Positions 15,040 through 24,349 of a stretch of 64,000 nucleotides of DNA are shown piece after piece. Positions within the stretch are counted from its first letter, which is position 1. The number at the start of each line of letters is the position of its first letter. A program made the translations under genes and the position numbers. Source of the DNA: JALNZU01 sp964463695 (GTDB lineage: Bacteria > Bacteroidota > Bacteroidia > Bacteroidales > F082); assembly GCA_964463695.1 (NCBI GenBank), contig CAYXCZ010000001.1, positions 1 through 64,000 on the forward strand. Direction: 5' to 3'. The notes under the pieces are model-generated. The model did not search any database. It was given only the letters and a program-made list of their open reading frames with translations, and had not been told where the DNA came from.

Positions 15040-15762
15040 ATGAAAAAGCTATCTGTCGCACTGATTGGTTATGGAAAGATGGGCAAAATCATCGAATCCA
15101 TTTGTGTTGAAAGAGGACATTCCATTCATTGTATCATTGACAAAGCCGACGACTTTATTACACAAAAACAGGCCTTTTCAACTTGTGATGTGGCAATAGA
15201 TTTCAGTTTGCCAGAAGCTGTTACTGATAATATTCATAACTGTTTTAACATGCATATCCCGGTTGTTGTTGGAACAACTGGATGGCATAATCAACTTCCT
15301 GAAATAACAACTTTGTGTATCGAAAAAAATGGTAGCCTTTTTTATGCTTCAAATTATTCTCTGGGCATGAATATCGTTTTTCGGTTAAATCAACAGCTGG
15401 CAAAGATGTTAAAGGGCACAAACTACAAAATATCCATCAAGGAATCCCATCATATTCAAAAACTTGATGCCCCCAGCGGGACAGCCATTACGCTTGCAAA
15501 TGATGCGATCAAAAACCATGAAGGGTTCAAAAAATGGGAGATTGGTACCTATTCAAAAGAGGGCATTCTTCCAATTGAGGTTCAGCGAATTGGTGAAGTT
15601 AATGGAGTTCACGAAATTTATGCAGTTTCTGAAGAGGACACAATCAGTTTGCGACACGAAGCATTTTCAAGAAAAGGATTTGCCTTAGGTGCTGTTTTAG
15701 CTGCAGAATTTCTTTATGATAAAAAAGGCGTTTTTTCAATGGATGACCTATTGAAAGTTTAG
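15040..15762 (+). CDS. dapB: 4-hydroxy-tetrahydrodipicolinate reductase
   Basis: A 240-residue DapB. The Rossmann glycine motif is VALIGYGKMGKII (residues 6-18), VVVGTTGW marks the cofactor site, and the catalytic/substrate loop ESHHIQKLDAPSGTA (H-H-x-x-K-x-DAPSGTA) lies at about 135-149. It reduces hydroxy-tetrahydrodipicolinate with NAD(P)H in the lysine/diaminopimelate route that supplies peptidoglycan. Length is slightly short, as in other Bacteroidota DapB. It is the last gene of the parA-parB-DUF5683 run. Confidence 0.94.
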   Translation: MKKLSVALIGYGKMGKIIESICVERGHSIHCIIDKADDFITQKQAFSTCDVAIDFSLPEAVTDNIHNCFNMHIPVVVGTTGWHNQLPEITTLCIEKNGSLFYASNYSLGMNIVFRLNQQLAKMLKGTNYKISIKESHHIQKLDAPSGTAITLANDAIKNHEGFKKWEIGTYSKEGILPIEVQRIGEVNGVHEIYAVSEEDTISLRHEAFSRKGFALGAVLAAEFLYDKKGVFSMDDLLKV

Positions 15763-15871
15763 TATCAGTAAAGCAAATAAAACTGTTACTCATCCATTAA
15801 TAATTCAAAAAATCACACTTTAAGGCTGAATTTAAATTCGCATCATGCTGATTATGAATATTTAACAATGA

Positions 15872-15906
15872 TTTTGTTCAAAATTGAATCAACTTTTATA
15901 ATTTAG
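15872..15906 (+). promoter_or_regulatory. Possible lepB promoter
   Basis: TTTTG ending at 15876 and TAATTTAG at 15899-15906, 22 nt apart. The -7 box has one mismatch (TTAG for TTTG), so this is a weak call. Confidence 0.3.
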
Positions 15907-15927
15907 CCGCCTAATAACATCGTTTTT

Positions 15928-17442
15928 ATGCTTCAGCTTATTATCGTATTGCCGCTGCTTTTAACTATTCCAACGGTATTTGCCTGGAAACTATTTGAAA
16001 AAGCCGGCAAGAAGGGTTATCTCACCCTTATTCCATTTTACAACCTCTATATTTTTTTACAGCTTATTAAAAAGCCATTATGGTGGTATATCTTTTTGCT
16101 GACCCCTTTCATCAATGTTTTTGTTTATATGTTGATGGTGATAGAGTTAGTTAAAGCTTTTGGCAAAAATGATTTAATCCAGCATCTTTTTGCGGCTGTA
16201 CTCCCGTTTGTATATTTGCCGATGATTGGCATGGATTCCAAATCGTATTACACCGATCCAGATAAAATAAAGAAAATAAAAAAAGGACCGGTAAGAGAAT
16301 GGCTCGACGCCATCATCTTTGCTGTAGTGGCAGCAACAATCATTCGCACTTTCCTTTTTGAGGCATATACAATTCCTACTTCGAGTATGGAGAAATCGCT
16401 GCTCGTTGGCGACTTTCTTTTCGTAAGTAAAATCAGTTATGGTCCTCGAATTCCAAATACGCCTATCGCTTTTCCTTTCGTTCATCACACTCTGCCATGG
16501 AGTGAAACAGCAAAATCATATGTTGAATGGGTGAAATGGCCTTATTACCGTTTTGCTGGTCTTGGCCCTGTCAATCGTAATGATGCTGTTGTATTTAACT
16601 ATCCAGCCGGCGATACATTAAGTGTAAGATTCCAAAGTAATGTAAGTTATTATTCGCTCATTCGTGAATATGGCCGTGAAAGAGTGTGGACCGATGAAAG
16701 GAATTTTGGCGAAATTATTGCGCGTCCTGTCGACAAAAGAGAGAATTACATAAAACGATGTGTGGGATTGCCGGGTGACGTGATCCAGGTTGTGAATGGC
16801 GATTTGATGGTTAACGGACAGCCCAATCCTACTCCGGGCATCATACAGTTCAGATATTCGGTAAAAACTGACGGAAGTGCTATCAACCAAAAAGTTCTGG
16901 ATAAATTTGATATTACTGAAGGTAAAATAGGCACAACGCAAGGTGAATACACGTTTTGGATCAGCGAAGAAATCGCGAATAATTTAAGGGAAATGTCCTC
17001 AATAAAATCAGTAACGAGGGTGACTGAACCTGAAGGAATCTGGAATCCTGAGACCTTTCCAAATGAAGATAATTATCCTTGGAATATCGATAATTATGGC
17101 CCGATAGAGATTCCAAAGGCCGGCAAAACTGTTGATTTAACTTCTGTTACATTACCCTTATATGAAAGAATAATCACCGCTTATGAAGGCAACAAGCTGG
17201 AGGTCAAAGGAAATGAAATATTTATCAACGGAAAATTATCAAATTCTTATACCTTTAAGATGGACTATTACTGGCTGATGGGCGACAACCGTCACAATTC
17301 AGCAGATTCAAGATACTGGGGATTTGTTCCAAACGACCACATTGTTGGCAAAGCAGTTTTTGTATGGCTGTCACTCGACAAGAACAAATCACTCTTCAAC
17401 GGGAAAATTAGGTTAAGTAAATCCATGCGATTCGTTAAATAA
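15928..17442 (+). CDS. lepB: Signal peptidase I with N-terminal membrane extension
   Basis: A 504-residue leader peptidase. The N-terminal ~115 residues form several membrane helices with a DUF5684-like pattern (LTLIPFYNLYIFLQLI). The S26 core follows its own anchor helix (about 124-145): catalytic S153 in PTSSMEKSL, general base K276 in YIKRCVGLPGD, and the closing box MGDNRHNSADSRYWGFVP. An insertion of roughly 120 residues lies between the serine and lysine boxes, common in Bacteroidota LepB. It removes signal peptides at the periplasmic face. Only 8 nt separate it from the cyclophilin gene. Confidence 0.93.
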   Translation: MLQLIIVLPLLLTIPTVFAWKLFEKAGKKGYLTLIPFYNLYIFLQLIKKPLWWYIFLLTPFINVFVYMLMVIELVKAFGKNDLIQHLFAAVLPFVYLPMIGMDSKSYYTDPDKIKKIKKGPVREWLDAIIFAVVAATIIRTFLFEAYTIPTSSMEKSLLVGDFLFVSKISYGPRIPNTPIAFPFVHHTLPWSETAKSYVEWVKWPYYRFAGLGPVNRNDAVVFNYPAGDTLSVRFQSNVSYYSLIREYGRERVWTDERNFGEIIARPVDKRENYIKRCVGLPGDVIQVVNGDLMVNGQPNPTPGIIQFRYSVKTDGSAINQKVLDKFDITEGKIGTTQGEYTFWISEEIANNLREMSSIKSVTRVTEPEGIWNPETFPNEDNYPWNIDNYGPIEIPKAGKTVDLTSVTLPLYERIITAYEGNKLEVKGNEIFINGKLSNSYTFKMDYYWLMGDNRHNSADSRYWGFVPNDHIVGKAVFVWLSLDKNKSLFNGKIRLSKSMRFVK

Positions 17443-17450
17443 TAACATCT

Positions 17451-17888
17451 ATGAAAAAAGCCACAATAGAAACAAACAAAGGCACAATGGTGCTTGAACT
17501 TTTTGATGACGATGCACCCGGCACTGTCGAAAATTTTGTAAAGCTATCCAATTCAGGGTTTTACAATGGGTTGAAATTTCACCGTGTCATTCCTGATTTC
17601 ATGATCCAGGGTGGCTGCCCTAAAGGTGATGGCACTGGTGGCCCTGGTTACAAAATTCCTTGTGAACTAACAGGAAACAGACAGCATCATGACAGAGGCG
17701 TCATTTCAATGGCACATGCAGGCCGCAATACAGGTGGATCACAGTTCTTTATCTGTCATAGCAGAAGGAATACAGCGCATCTCGACCGTAACCACACTGT
17801 TTTCGGTAAGGTAATCGAAAATGTGGATATTGTTGATCTCATTCGTCAAGGCGACACAATTGTTTCCATCACGATCACCGAAGATTAG
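17451..17888 (+). CDS. Cyclophilin-type peptidyl-prolyl isomerase
   Basis: A 145-residue cytoplasmic cyclophilin (no signal peptide). Active-site segments are present: YNGLKFHRVIPDFMIQGGCP with the catalytic Arg (FHRV), GTGGPGYKIPCEL, ISMAHAGRNTGGSQFFICHS, and HLDRNHTVFGKVI. It catalyses prolyl cis-trans isomerisation in folding. It follows lepB by 8 nt and is closed by a strong terminator. Confidence 0.92.
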   Translation: MKKATIETNKGTMVLELFDDDAPGTVENFVKLSNSGFYNGLKFHRVIPDFMIQGGCPKGDGTGGPGYKIPCELTGNRQHHDRGVISMAHAGRNTGGSQFFICHSRRNTAHLDRNHTVFGKVIENVDIVDLIRQGDTIVSITITED

Positions 17889-17906
17889 TCAAAACAATAT
17901 TTTTAT

Positions 17907-17935
17907 AAAAAGCCTGGCTCACAGCCGGGCTTTTT
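17907..17935 (+). terminator. Intrinsic terminator after the cyclophilin gene
   Basis: AAAAAGCCTGGC, loop TCACA, GCCGGGCTTTTT: a 12-bp stem with one G-T pair and flanking A/T runs, usable on both strands. Confidence 0.88.
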
Positions 17936-17995
17936 ATTTGTTATTCAAATGCTTACACCCTTTCTTTTGTTACTTCACAATTCAGTTGATTTTGC

Positions 17996-18003
17996 TACTT
18001 TTG
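17996..18003 (+). promoter_or_regulatory. Promoter -7 box for ftsK
   Basis: TACTTTTG followed by CAGC, 20 nt upstream of the ftsK ATG, implying a very short leader. Confidence 0.6.
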
Positions 18004-18023
18004 CAGCGTAATCAATAGCCCTC

Positions 18024-20543
18024 ATGGCAAAAAACGCAAATACACTTAAATTAAACAACCTCAAAGAAACTGAAGATCTTCCCGATCCGGTTCCTGTTGT
18101 TGCCAAAGAAGAAAAAATTGTTAAGCCGCCAAAGAAAACTTTGCGCCCTCCCCGAAAGAAATGGAATCCAGATGCACGTTGGGTGAAAATTACCGGCGTC
18201 TTTTTCTTATTTACGGCAGCCTATCTCACACTTTCATTTATCTCTTTCTATCTCAATTGGTTCACTCAGTTAACGGATGACTATTTCTCCGACCTTCCAA
18301 TTGGGTTAGTGCTTACCGATACTCAAATGAAAATTAACAACTGGTCGGGAAATATGGGAGCTTTCTTATCGCAAATGCTTGTAAAAGATGGCTTCGGGTT
18401 GGGATCTTTTTATCTCGTATTCTTATTTCTTATTGCAGGCATCCGATTGGTATGGAAAAAAACATTCATAACAGGCTGGGGCTTATGGAAATACGCAATG
18501 ATGAGTCTTATCTGGGCGCCGCTGCTCCTTTCTTTTGCCATGCCCACCGATCCGCTTAATGCTTTTGGAGGTGTTGTCGGTCTATTCCTAAATTCCTATT
18601 TGGGTGCTGTACTCGGAAAGGCAGGACTTCTCATTACAATCATTTTTATTTTCGTTGTTTATCTTGTATTTACAATTTCTTTCAGTTTTCAATTCTTCAA
18701 AAAGAAATCGGAAAATACCACAAGTCAAATCCCTGAATCAATCAATTCTGGTCTTACCGACAAATACAACACCGTTGAATATGCTGTTGATGAGGATGAT
18801 AAAGAGGATGATCTGGTTTTTGTAATTGATAAAAAGCCTGCATCAAGTAAAAATCGTGTCTCAGAAGATAAAGGAATTGAGATGGAGGTAGATCTCCCTG
18901 AAGAAGAACCAGCACTAATACAAACGCTACCTGTAACCGGAATTGAACTAAATGTAACCCCTGTTTCAGAAGAGAAGGTAAAAACAAAAGGCCCCATTCA
19001 ACACCAGGGACTTGATACACACTTTGACCCAACTCTTGACCTTCCTGATTATAAAATGCCCCCGCTTGATTTACTCAATATGTATGGCGATGGCACTGTG
19101 AATGTTGATAGAGCAGAGCTTGAAGCCAACAAAAACCGAATCGTTGAGACCCTGGCGAATTATTCTATTGGAATCGAAAAGATTAAGGCAACTATCGGGC
19201 CTACCGTCACACTTTACGAAATCGTTCCCTCACCGGGCATACGTATTTCAAGGATAAAAAACCTTGAAGACGATATTGCTCTAAGCCTTTCAGCCATTGG
19301 AATTCGTATTATCGCACCGATTCCGGGAAAAGGAACCGTGGGTATAGAAGTTCCCAATTTAAAACCTGAAATTGTTTCGATGCGTTCCATCCTTGGTTCT
19401 GAACGTTTTACCATGAGCAATTACGAACTTCCTTTCGGGATAGGCAAAACAATTGCCAACGAAAGTTTCGTAGCCGACCTTACCAAGATGCCGCATATTC
19501 TTATGGCCGGTGCGACCGGACAAGGAAAATCGGTAGGATTGAATGCTATCATCACGTCGCTTCTGTATAGCAAACACCCTTCGGAGCTGAAGCTGGTAAT
19601 GGTCGATCCCAAAAAAGTTGAGTTGAGCCTTTTCAGCAGAATAGAAAGACATTATTTGGCCAAGTTGCCCGATTCAGAAGAAGCCATCATTACTGATACC
19701 CGCAAAGTGGTAAGAACATTAAATTCGCTAAGTATCGAGATGGACAACCGTTATGAATTGCTTAAAGATGCGCAGGTTCGTAACATCAAGGAATACAACG
19801 ATAAATTCAAAGCCCGCAAACTTAATCCTTTGAACGGGCATCATTTCCTTCCATATATTGTGCTCGTTGTTGATGAATTTGCCGACCTTATAATGACTGC
19901 AGGTAAAGAAGTTGAAGGTCCGATAACACGTCTTGCCCAGTTGGCGCGTGCCGTTGGTATACATTTAATCATTGCAACACAACGTCCGTCAGTAAACATC
20001 ATCACAGGTACTATCAAAGCAAACTTCCCCGCTCGAATTGCGTTCCGGGTTATTTCACGAATCGACTCACGTACGATTCTTGATACCGGCGGAGCTGATC
20101 AATTGGTTGGGCGCGGAGACATGCTCTTATCGACAGGAAATGACCTGATTCGTTTGCAATGTGCATTCATCGACACTCCTGAAGTTGAACGTCTTACTGA
20201 ATATATAGGTTCGCAAAGAGCCTATCCTGATGCCTATCATCTTCCTGAGTTTGCTGACGAACAAGATGAAGTTCCGGATGTTTTTGACGCTTCAGAGCGT
20301 GACGATTTGTTTGAGGATGCCGCACGAATCATCGTTCAAAACCAACAGGGTTCAACTTCACTTCTTCAACGAAAACTTAAACTGGGATACAACCGCGCAG
20401 GTCGAATTATCGATCAACTTGAAGCCGCAGGAATTGTAGGTCCTTTTGAAGGTTCAAAAGCCCGCGAAGTAAAAGTTTCGGGCGAAATGGCTTTGGAACA
20501 ATTTTTGAGAGACTTAGATGCTAAAACTCATAACAACACATGA
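18024..20543 (+). CDS. ftsK: DNA translocase FtsK/SpoIIIE
   Basis: An 839-residue septal DNA pump. The N-terminus has about four membrane helices (within 55-230), then an acidic linker (about 230-340). The motor has the FtsK alpha region (NLLNMYGDGTVNVDRAELEANK), Walker A GATGQGKSVGLN near residue 495, Walker B VLVVDEFADL near 612, and QRPSVNIITG. The C-terminal gamma winged helix is SLLQRKLKLGYNRAGRIIDQLEAAGIVGP, which reads orienting sequence motifs. It clears chromosome ends through the division septum. lolA starts inside its stop codon (ATGA overlap), an arrangement common in this phylum. Confidence 0.95.
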   Translation: MAKNANTLKLNNLKETEDLPDPVPVVAKEEKIVKPPKKTLRPPRKKWNPDARWVKITGVFFLFTAAYLTLSFISFYLNWFTQLTDDYFSDLPIGLVLTDTQMKINNWSGNMGAFLSQMLVKDGFGLGSFYLVFLFLIAGIRLVWKKTFITGWGLWKYAMMSLIWAPLLLSFAMPTDPLNAFGGVVGLFLNSYLGAVLGKAGLLITIIFIFVVYLVFTISFSFQFFKKKSENTTSQIPESINSGLTDKYNTVEYAVDEDDKEDDLVFVIDKKPASSKNRVSEDKGIEMEVDLPEEEPALIQTLPVTGIELNVTPVSEEKVKTKGPIQHQGLDTHFDPTLDLPDYKMPPLDLLNMYGDGTVNVDRAELEANKNRIVETLANYSIGIEKIKATIGPTVTLYEIVPSPGIRISRIKNLEDDIALSLSAIGIRIIAPIPGKGTVGIEVPNLKPEIVSMRSILGSERFTMSNYELPFGIGKTIANESFVADLTKMPHILMAGATGQGKSVGLNAIITSLLYSKHPSELKLVMVDPKKVELSLFSRIERHYLAKLPDSEEAIITDTRKVVRTLNSLSIEMDNRYELLKDAQVRNIKEYNDKFKARKLNPLNGHHFLPYIVLVVDEFADLIMTAGKEVEGPITRLAQLARAVGIHLIIATQRPSVNIITGTIKANFPARIAFRVISRIDSRTILDTGGADQLVGRGDMLLSTGNDLIRLQCAFIDTPEVERLTEYIGSQRAYPDAYHLPEFADEQDEVPDVFDASERDDLFEDAARIIVQNQQGSTSLLQRKLKLGYNRAGRIIDQLEAAGIVGPFEGSKAREVKVSGEMALEQFLRDLDAKTHNNT

Positions 20544-21178
20544 AAACATTTTTGAAAACCTTACTCATTCTTCTGCTTCTGACATCTGGATCAGTTTATG
20601 CACAAAAATCAGCCGACGACCTAATAAAACAAGTTGTAGATAAAACACGTGCACTTAAAAATCTGAAAATAGATTTTGTGTATTCAATGGTTAATGAAAA
20701 AGCAAGTATAAACGAAACGAAATCAGGAATTCTGTACATTAATGGTGATGCTTATCGTATTGAACTTGATGGCCAGTTGGTGATTAGTGATGGTAAAACT
20801 GTGTGGACATACCTTGAGGATTCAAATGAAGTGATGGTAAGTAATACCGGTGATGGAGATGAGGCTATGACACCCAGCACCTTGCTTACTTCTTATTATA
20901 AAGACTACAAGACTACCTTTGTAAACGATAAACAAAACAGTTCCAAAGGATTAAAAACCATTGAATTAAAACCTACGACAGGCAAAAAGTTTTCGAAAAT
21001 GCAGTTAGGCATCAGTGAATCCAAACTTCAGTTGATGAACCTGTCGATCTTTGATAACGGTGGAAACGTGTTTACTTATGACCTTAATAAAATGGTTGCT
21101 GATTCAAACCTTACGGCCACTTTTTTCCAGTTTAATCCAAAACAGTACCCCGGAGTTGAAGTCGTTGATATGAGATGA
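20540..21178 (+). CDS. lolA: Outer-membrane lipoprotein carrier LolA-like protein
   Basis: A 212-residue periplasmic protein with a clear signal peptide (MKTFLKTLLILLLLTSGSVYAQ). The mature part has the LolA pattern: DLIKQVVDKTRALKNLKIDF opening helix and strands, SGILYINGDAYRIELDGQLVISDGKTVWTYLEDSNEV in the middle, and LQLMNLSIFDNGGN late. LolA ferries lipoproteins across the periplasm, which matters here because several window genes encode lipoproteins. It overlaps ftsK by 4 nt. A decayed frame follows immediately. Confidence 0.88.
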   Translation: MKTFLKTLLILLLLTSGSVYAQKSADDLIKQVVDKTRALKNLKIDFVYSMVNEKASINETKSGILYINGDAYRIELDGQLVISDGKTVWTYLEDSNEVMVSNTGDGDEAMTPSTLLTSYYKDYKTTFVNDKQNSSKGLKTIELKPTTGKKFSKMQLGISESKLQLMNLSIFDNGGNVFTYDLNKMVADSNLTATFFQFNPKQYPGVEVVDMR

Positions 21179-21504
21179 GAGATGTTATTTCATTCATTCT
21201 GATTTTTTTCACAACTGATTTTGCTTTGGCACAAGTCAATACTGAGCGGTATTTTACCGACTACGACACATCTGGTTTTATATTTCAGATGGGAAGTCAA
21301 TTCACACAACAGTATCAATCTTGTACCCTCTTATCAGTCCTCGTTCTATAATTTTATTGATTTAAGATATATCTTTACAAGGAGAAAAGTACCATTTCAA
21401 CTCACAAGCGATATTATAGCTTAAACTCCAGTATTTTAGTTCCCATTAGTAGCAAAAAACCTGATGATATCGAAGTTAAAAACATCTTGAAATTCAAACT
21501 TTAA
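21175..21504 (+). pseudogene. Frameshifted remnant of a secreted protein gene
   Basis: An ATG at 21175 (overlapping the lolA stop) opens a frame starting MRDVISFILIFFTTDFALAQ, a convincing signal peptide, and then VNTERYFTDYDTSGFIFQMGSQFTQQ before it stops near 21351. The sequence continues sensibly in a second frame (NLVPSYQSSFYNFIDLRYIF, then TRRKVPFQLTSDI) and then in a third (RYYSLNSSILVPISSKKPDD, IEVKNILKFKL) that ends with TAA at 21502-21504. Three consecutive frames with protein-like content suggest a short envelope protein gene broken by indels; it recalls outer-membrane strand-rich proteins (DUF481-like), but the family is not certain. Sequencing errors are an alternative. Confidence 0.5.
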
Positions 21505-21551
21505 AGCCAATCGAATTATAAGTCACCAACAATAATTTTTAAAAAACAATC

Positions 21552-22247
21552 ATGACTTACGAAACCAAAACATCTATTAAAAACTGGGCTGACGACGACC
21601 GGCCTCGCGAAAAACTCATGCTTAAAGGTAAAACAAGCCTTAGTGATGCCGAATTAATTGCGATTTTAATTGGATCAGGCAATACTGAAGAATCGGCTGT
21701 TGAACTGTCAAGACGAATACTTCATGCCAATAATGATAATTTGGTCGATTTATCGCGGATGAGTTTGCATGAGCTCATCAAATTCAAAGGTATTGGAGAG
21801 GCAAAAGCAATAAGTATTATTGCAGCACTTGAGCTAGGCAAACGTCGTCGGAGTGCCGAGGCCAGAGAAAGGAAAACAATTACCTCAAGCAACGATGCTT
21901 TTGAACAGATGTATGCTACAACCGCCGACCTCAATTATGAAAAGTTCTGGGTCATGCTCCTTGATCAGGCCAACAAAGTGATTCGTATTGTGGAAGTAAG
22001 TGAGGGAGGCATTACCGGAACTATCGCCGATCCAAAAAAGATTTTCAAAGTTGCCCTTGAAGGAAATGCATGCAATATCATTCTATGCCATAACCATCCT
22101 TCAGGTCAGCTTAAACCCAGCGAAGCAGATATAAAAATAACAGAAAAGCTCAAACGATCAGGCGAAATAATTGATATAAAAGTTCTTGACCATTTAATTA
22201 TCGGCATCGATGGTTTCTTTAGCTTTGCCGATGAAGGAATTTTGTAG
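21552..22247 (+). CDS. radC: RadC family JAB/MPN protein
   Basis: A 231-residue RadC (YicR) protein. The N-terminal part has a DRPREKLMLKGKTSLSDAELIAILIGSG segment and a helix-hairpin-helix (LIKFKGIGEAKAISIIAALELGKRR, about 65-95). The C-terminal JAB1/MPN domain carries the metal motif HNHPSGQLKPSEADIK (H-x-HPSG-x5-S-x2-D), near residues 180-195, and LDHLIIG. Biochemical role is unknown; a direct DNA-repair role for RadC was withdrawn long ago. This looks like the chromosomal housekeeping copy, not a mobile-element one, since no transfer genes are near. Confidence 0.9.
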   Translation: MTYETKTSIKNWADDDRPREKLMLKGKTSLSDAELIAILIGSGNTEESAVELSRRILHANNDNLVDLSRMSLHELIKFKGIGEAKAISIIAALELGKRRRSAEARERKTITSSNDAFEQMYATTADLNYEKFWVMLLDQANKVIRIVEVSEGGITGTIADPKKIFKVALEGNACNIILCHNHPSGQLKPSEADIKITEKLKRSGEIIDIKVLDHLIIGIDGFFSFADEGIL

Positions 22248-22280
22248 CAATAAGCCATGCAGATTAGAGTTATATAACCT

Positions 22281-23447
22281 ATGAAAGCTATTAAAATAGT
22301 AACTATTGTTGGAGCCAGACCTCAGATAATTAAAGCTGCTGCATTAAGCAGAGCCATCCGAACACATTTTAGTGACCTGCTTAATGAATTAATCATCCAT
22401 ACCGGACAACATTACGACACACAAATGTCTGAAGTATTTTTCACTGAACTGAACCTCCCTCAACCACATTACAATTTACACGTTGGATCAGCTGCTCATG
22501 GCGAGCAAACAGCTCATATGCTCGAAGGCATAGAACGAATACTTCAGGATGAGCAACCTGATTACGTCATTGTTTATGGCGACACAAATTCAACACTGGC
22601 AGGAGCGCTTGCAGCATCAAAAATGCATATTGATATTGTACACATTGAAGCAGGACTTAGATCTTTCAACAAGCAAATGCCTGAAGAAATTAATCGTATT
22701 TTAACCGACCATTGTGCAACATTACTATTTACACCAACGCAAAATGGCTTTGACAACCTGTTGAGAGAAGGATTTCGCCCATTTAAACAAGCCCCCTGCT
22801 CAGCTGACAACCCCGGTGTATTTCTTTGCGGTGATATAATGCTCGATAATTGCATGTTTTACTCAAACAGAGATAGTAACACTCAAAATTATCATACTAA
22901 AAACCATATACTTTCTGAAAATTATATTCTGTGTACTATTCATCGCGATCATAACACCGACAATCCAATCCGGTTAACTGCCATTTTCAAAGCCCTGATT
23001 CGCCTATCTTCCCTAACAGGTCAAAAAATAATACTTCCCATTCATCCAAGGACGTTAAAAATGCTTTCAAAAAATCTTGATGAAAAATTGCATGAGATTG
23101 TTTTACAGGGTGATATGATTCAACTTATTGAGCCGGCATCCTATACCGAAATGATTGAACTCGAAAAAAACGCTTCACTCATTATTACCGATTCAGGAGG
23201 TGTACAGAAAGAAGCCTTCTTCCTGAAAAAACCCTGTGTAATTCTAAGGTCTCAAACTGAATGGGTTGAAATTATTGAAACAGGATCAGCAAAAGTTGTT
23301 GATGCTGATGAAGATAAAATAGTAGCTGGCGCATTGGAATACCTGAATCAACCACCGACAAACTTCCCTCCTTTATTTGGCGATGGAAAAGCGGCAAACT
23401 TTATTTGTGAAATAATACTCCAGAATAAACAACATCAGAAATTTTAA
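22281..23447 (+). CDS. wecB: UDP-N-acetylglucosamine 2-epimerase (non-hydrolysing)
   Basis: A 388-residue WecB-type enzyme of GT-B fold. It opens IKIVTIVGARPQIIKAAALSRAI, then IHTGQHYDTQMSEVFF, GDTNSTLAGALAASK, HIEAGLRSFNKQMPEEINR (catalytic acidic residues and the arginine of the family), ILPIHPRT and ITDSGGVQKEAFFLKKPCVILR. It interconverts UDP-GlcNAc and UDP-ManNAc for surface polysaccharides. It follows radC by 33 nt on the same strand; no other polysaccharide gene is adjacent, so the product pathway is open. Confidence 0.92.
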   Translation: MKAIKIVTIVGARPQIIKAAALSRAIRTHFSDLLNELIIHTGQHYDTQMSEVFFTELNLPQPHYNLHVGSAAHGEQTAHMLEGIERILQDEQPDYVIVYGDTNSTLAGALAASKMHIDIVHIEAGLRSFNKQMPEEINRILTDHCATLLFTPTQNGFDNLLREGFRPFKQAPCSADNPGVFLCGDIMLDNCMFYSNRDSNTQNYHTKNHILSENYILCTIHRDHNTDNPIRLTAIFKALIRLSSLTGQKIILPIHPRTLKMLSKNLDEKLHEIVLQGDMIQLIEPASYTEMIELEKNASLIITDSGGVQKEAFFLKKPCVILRSQTEWVEIIETGSAKVVDADEDKIVAGALEYLNQPPTNFPPLFGDGKAANFICEIILQNKQHQKF

Positions 23448-23598
23448 AACGCAAAAAGCGATAAGCACAGGCTCACTAAAGTCGATTAATTAGAATTGTT
23501 ACTTCTTTCGTACAGATTAATCTGCTTTCCTAAGATACCTGACAATCCTTCGTGGTGATAGAAATAATTGATTTTTAAACAAATATTGCGTTGCCGAC

Positions 23599-23628
23599 TT
23601 GTACTTTCAAATAAAATTACTACTTTTG
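23599..23628 (+). promoter_or_regulatory. Promoter of the rpsF-rpsR-rplI operon
   Basis: TTG at 23599-23601, 19 bases, TACTTTTG at 23621-23628, then C. This is the best full match to the Bacteroidota consensus in the window, 45 nt before rpsF. Confidence 0.8.
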
Positions 23629-23673
23629 CACTCCATTTTATAAATCAAATTTGTTTATACTAAATCATTAATT

Positions 23674-24030
23674 ATGAACCAGTACGAAACCGTTTTCATT
23701 GTAACTCCCGTTTTGTCTGAAGAACAGATGAAGGAAGCGGTAAAAAAGTATCAGGAATACCTGAGCGAAAGTGGTGCTGAAATCGTCCACGAAGAGCACT
23801 GGGGTATGCGTAAATTAGCGTATCCAATCCAGAAAAAATCAACAGGATTTTACCATTTGGTAGAATACAAAGCCGATGGCACGTTGATTGCCGAGCTGGA
23901 AACACAGCTTAAACGTGATGAGCGCATCATCCGATTCCTTACGGTTAAACTCGATAAGCACGCAGTTGCTTACAACGAGAAAAAACGTAAAAAAGTAAAA
24001 GATGCTGCAAACGTAAAAAATGAAGCTTAA
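23674..24030 (+). CDS. rpsF: 30S ribosomal protein S6
   Basis: 118 residues of the bS6 family: YETVFIVTPVLSEEQM opening, WGMRKLAYPIQKKSTGFYHLVEY in the middle, and LKRDERIIRFLTVKLDKHAV near the end, with a lysine-rich C-terminal tail. It binds with S18 to the central domain of 16S rRNA. It is first in the S6-S18-L9 operon, an order conserved across bacteria. Confidence 0.96.
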   Translation: MNQYETVFIVTPVLSEEQMKEAVKKYQEYLSESGAEIVHEEHWGMRKLAYPIQKKSTGFYHLVEYKADGTLIAELETQLKRDERIIRFLTVKLDKHAVAYNEKKRKKVKDAANVKNEA

Positions 24031-24064
24031 GCTTCGGAATCAGTAACCATTAAAATTTAACACA

Positions 24065-24334
24065 ATGGCCCAAGGAAGTTCAGAAATAAAATATTTGACC
24101 CCGATAGCAGTTGACACAAAAAAGAAAAAATACTGCCGGTTCAAAAAAAATCGCATCAAATATATTGACTATAAAGATGCTGATTTCTTACTGAAGTTTG
24201 TGAATGAACAAGGTAAATTACTACCACGTCGTATCACCGGTACTTCAACAAAATTTCAAAAGAAAGTTGCTCAAGCTGTAAAAAGAGCTCGTCACCTTTC
24301 ATTAATGCCTTACGTTGCAGATTTATTAAAATAA
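24065..24334 (+). CDS. rpsR: 30S ribosomal protein S18
   Basis: 89 residues of bS18. The core KYCRFKKNRIKYIDYKDADFLLKFVNEQGKLLPRR and ITGTSTKFQKKVAQAVKRARHLSLMPY is diagnostic. One cysteine remains in the first motif, so this is not the full Cys4 zinc-binding form. It lies between S6 and L9, 34 and 15 nt from them. Confidence 0.96.
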   Translation: MAQGSSEIKYLTPIAVDTKKKKYCRFKKNRIKYIDYKDADFLLKFVNEQGKLLPRRITGTSTKFQKKVAQAVKRARHLSLMPYVADLLK

Positions 24335-24349
24335 AGGAGGAGAAAACAC

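Noticed and set aside
21221..21424. A 67-codon frame after lolA taken as an intact small gene
   Set aside because: Its sense content begins only mid-frame and continues from and into other frames, so it is treated as part of a frameshifted remnant.
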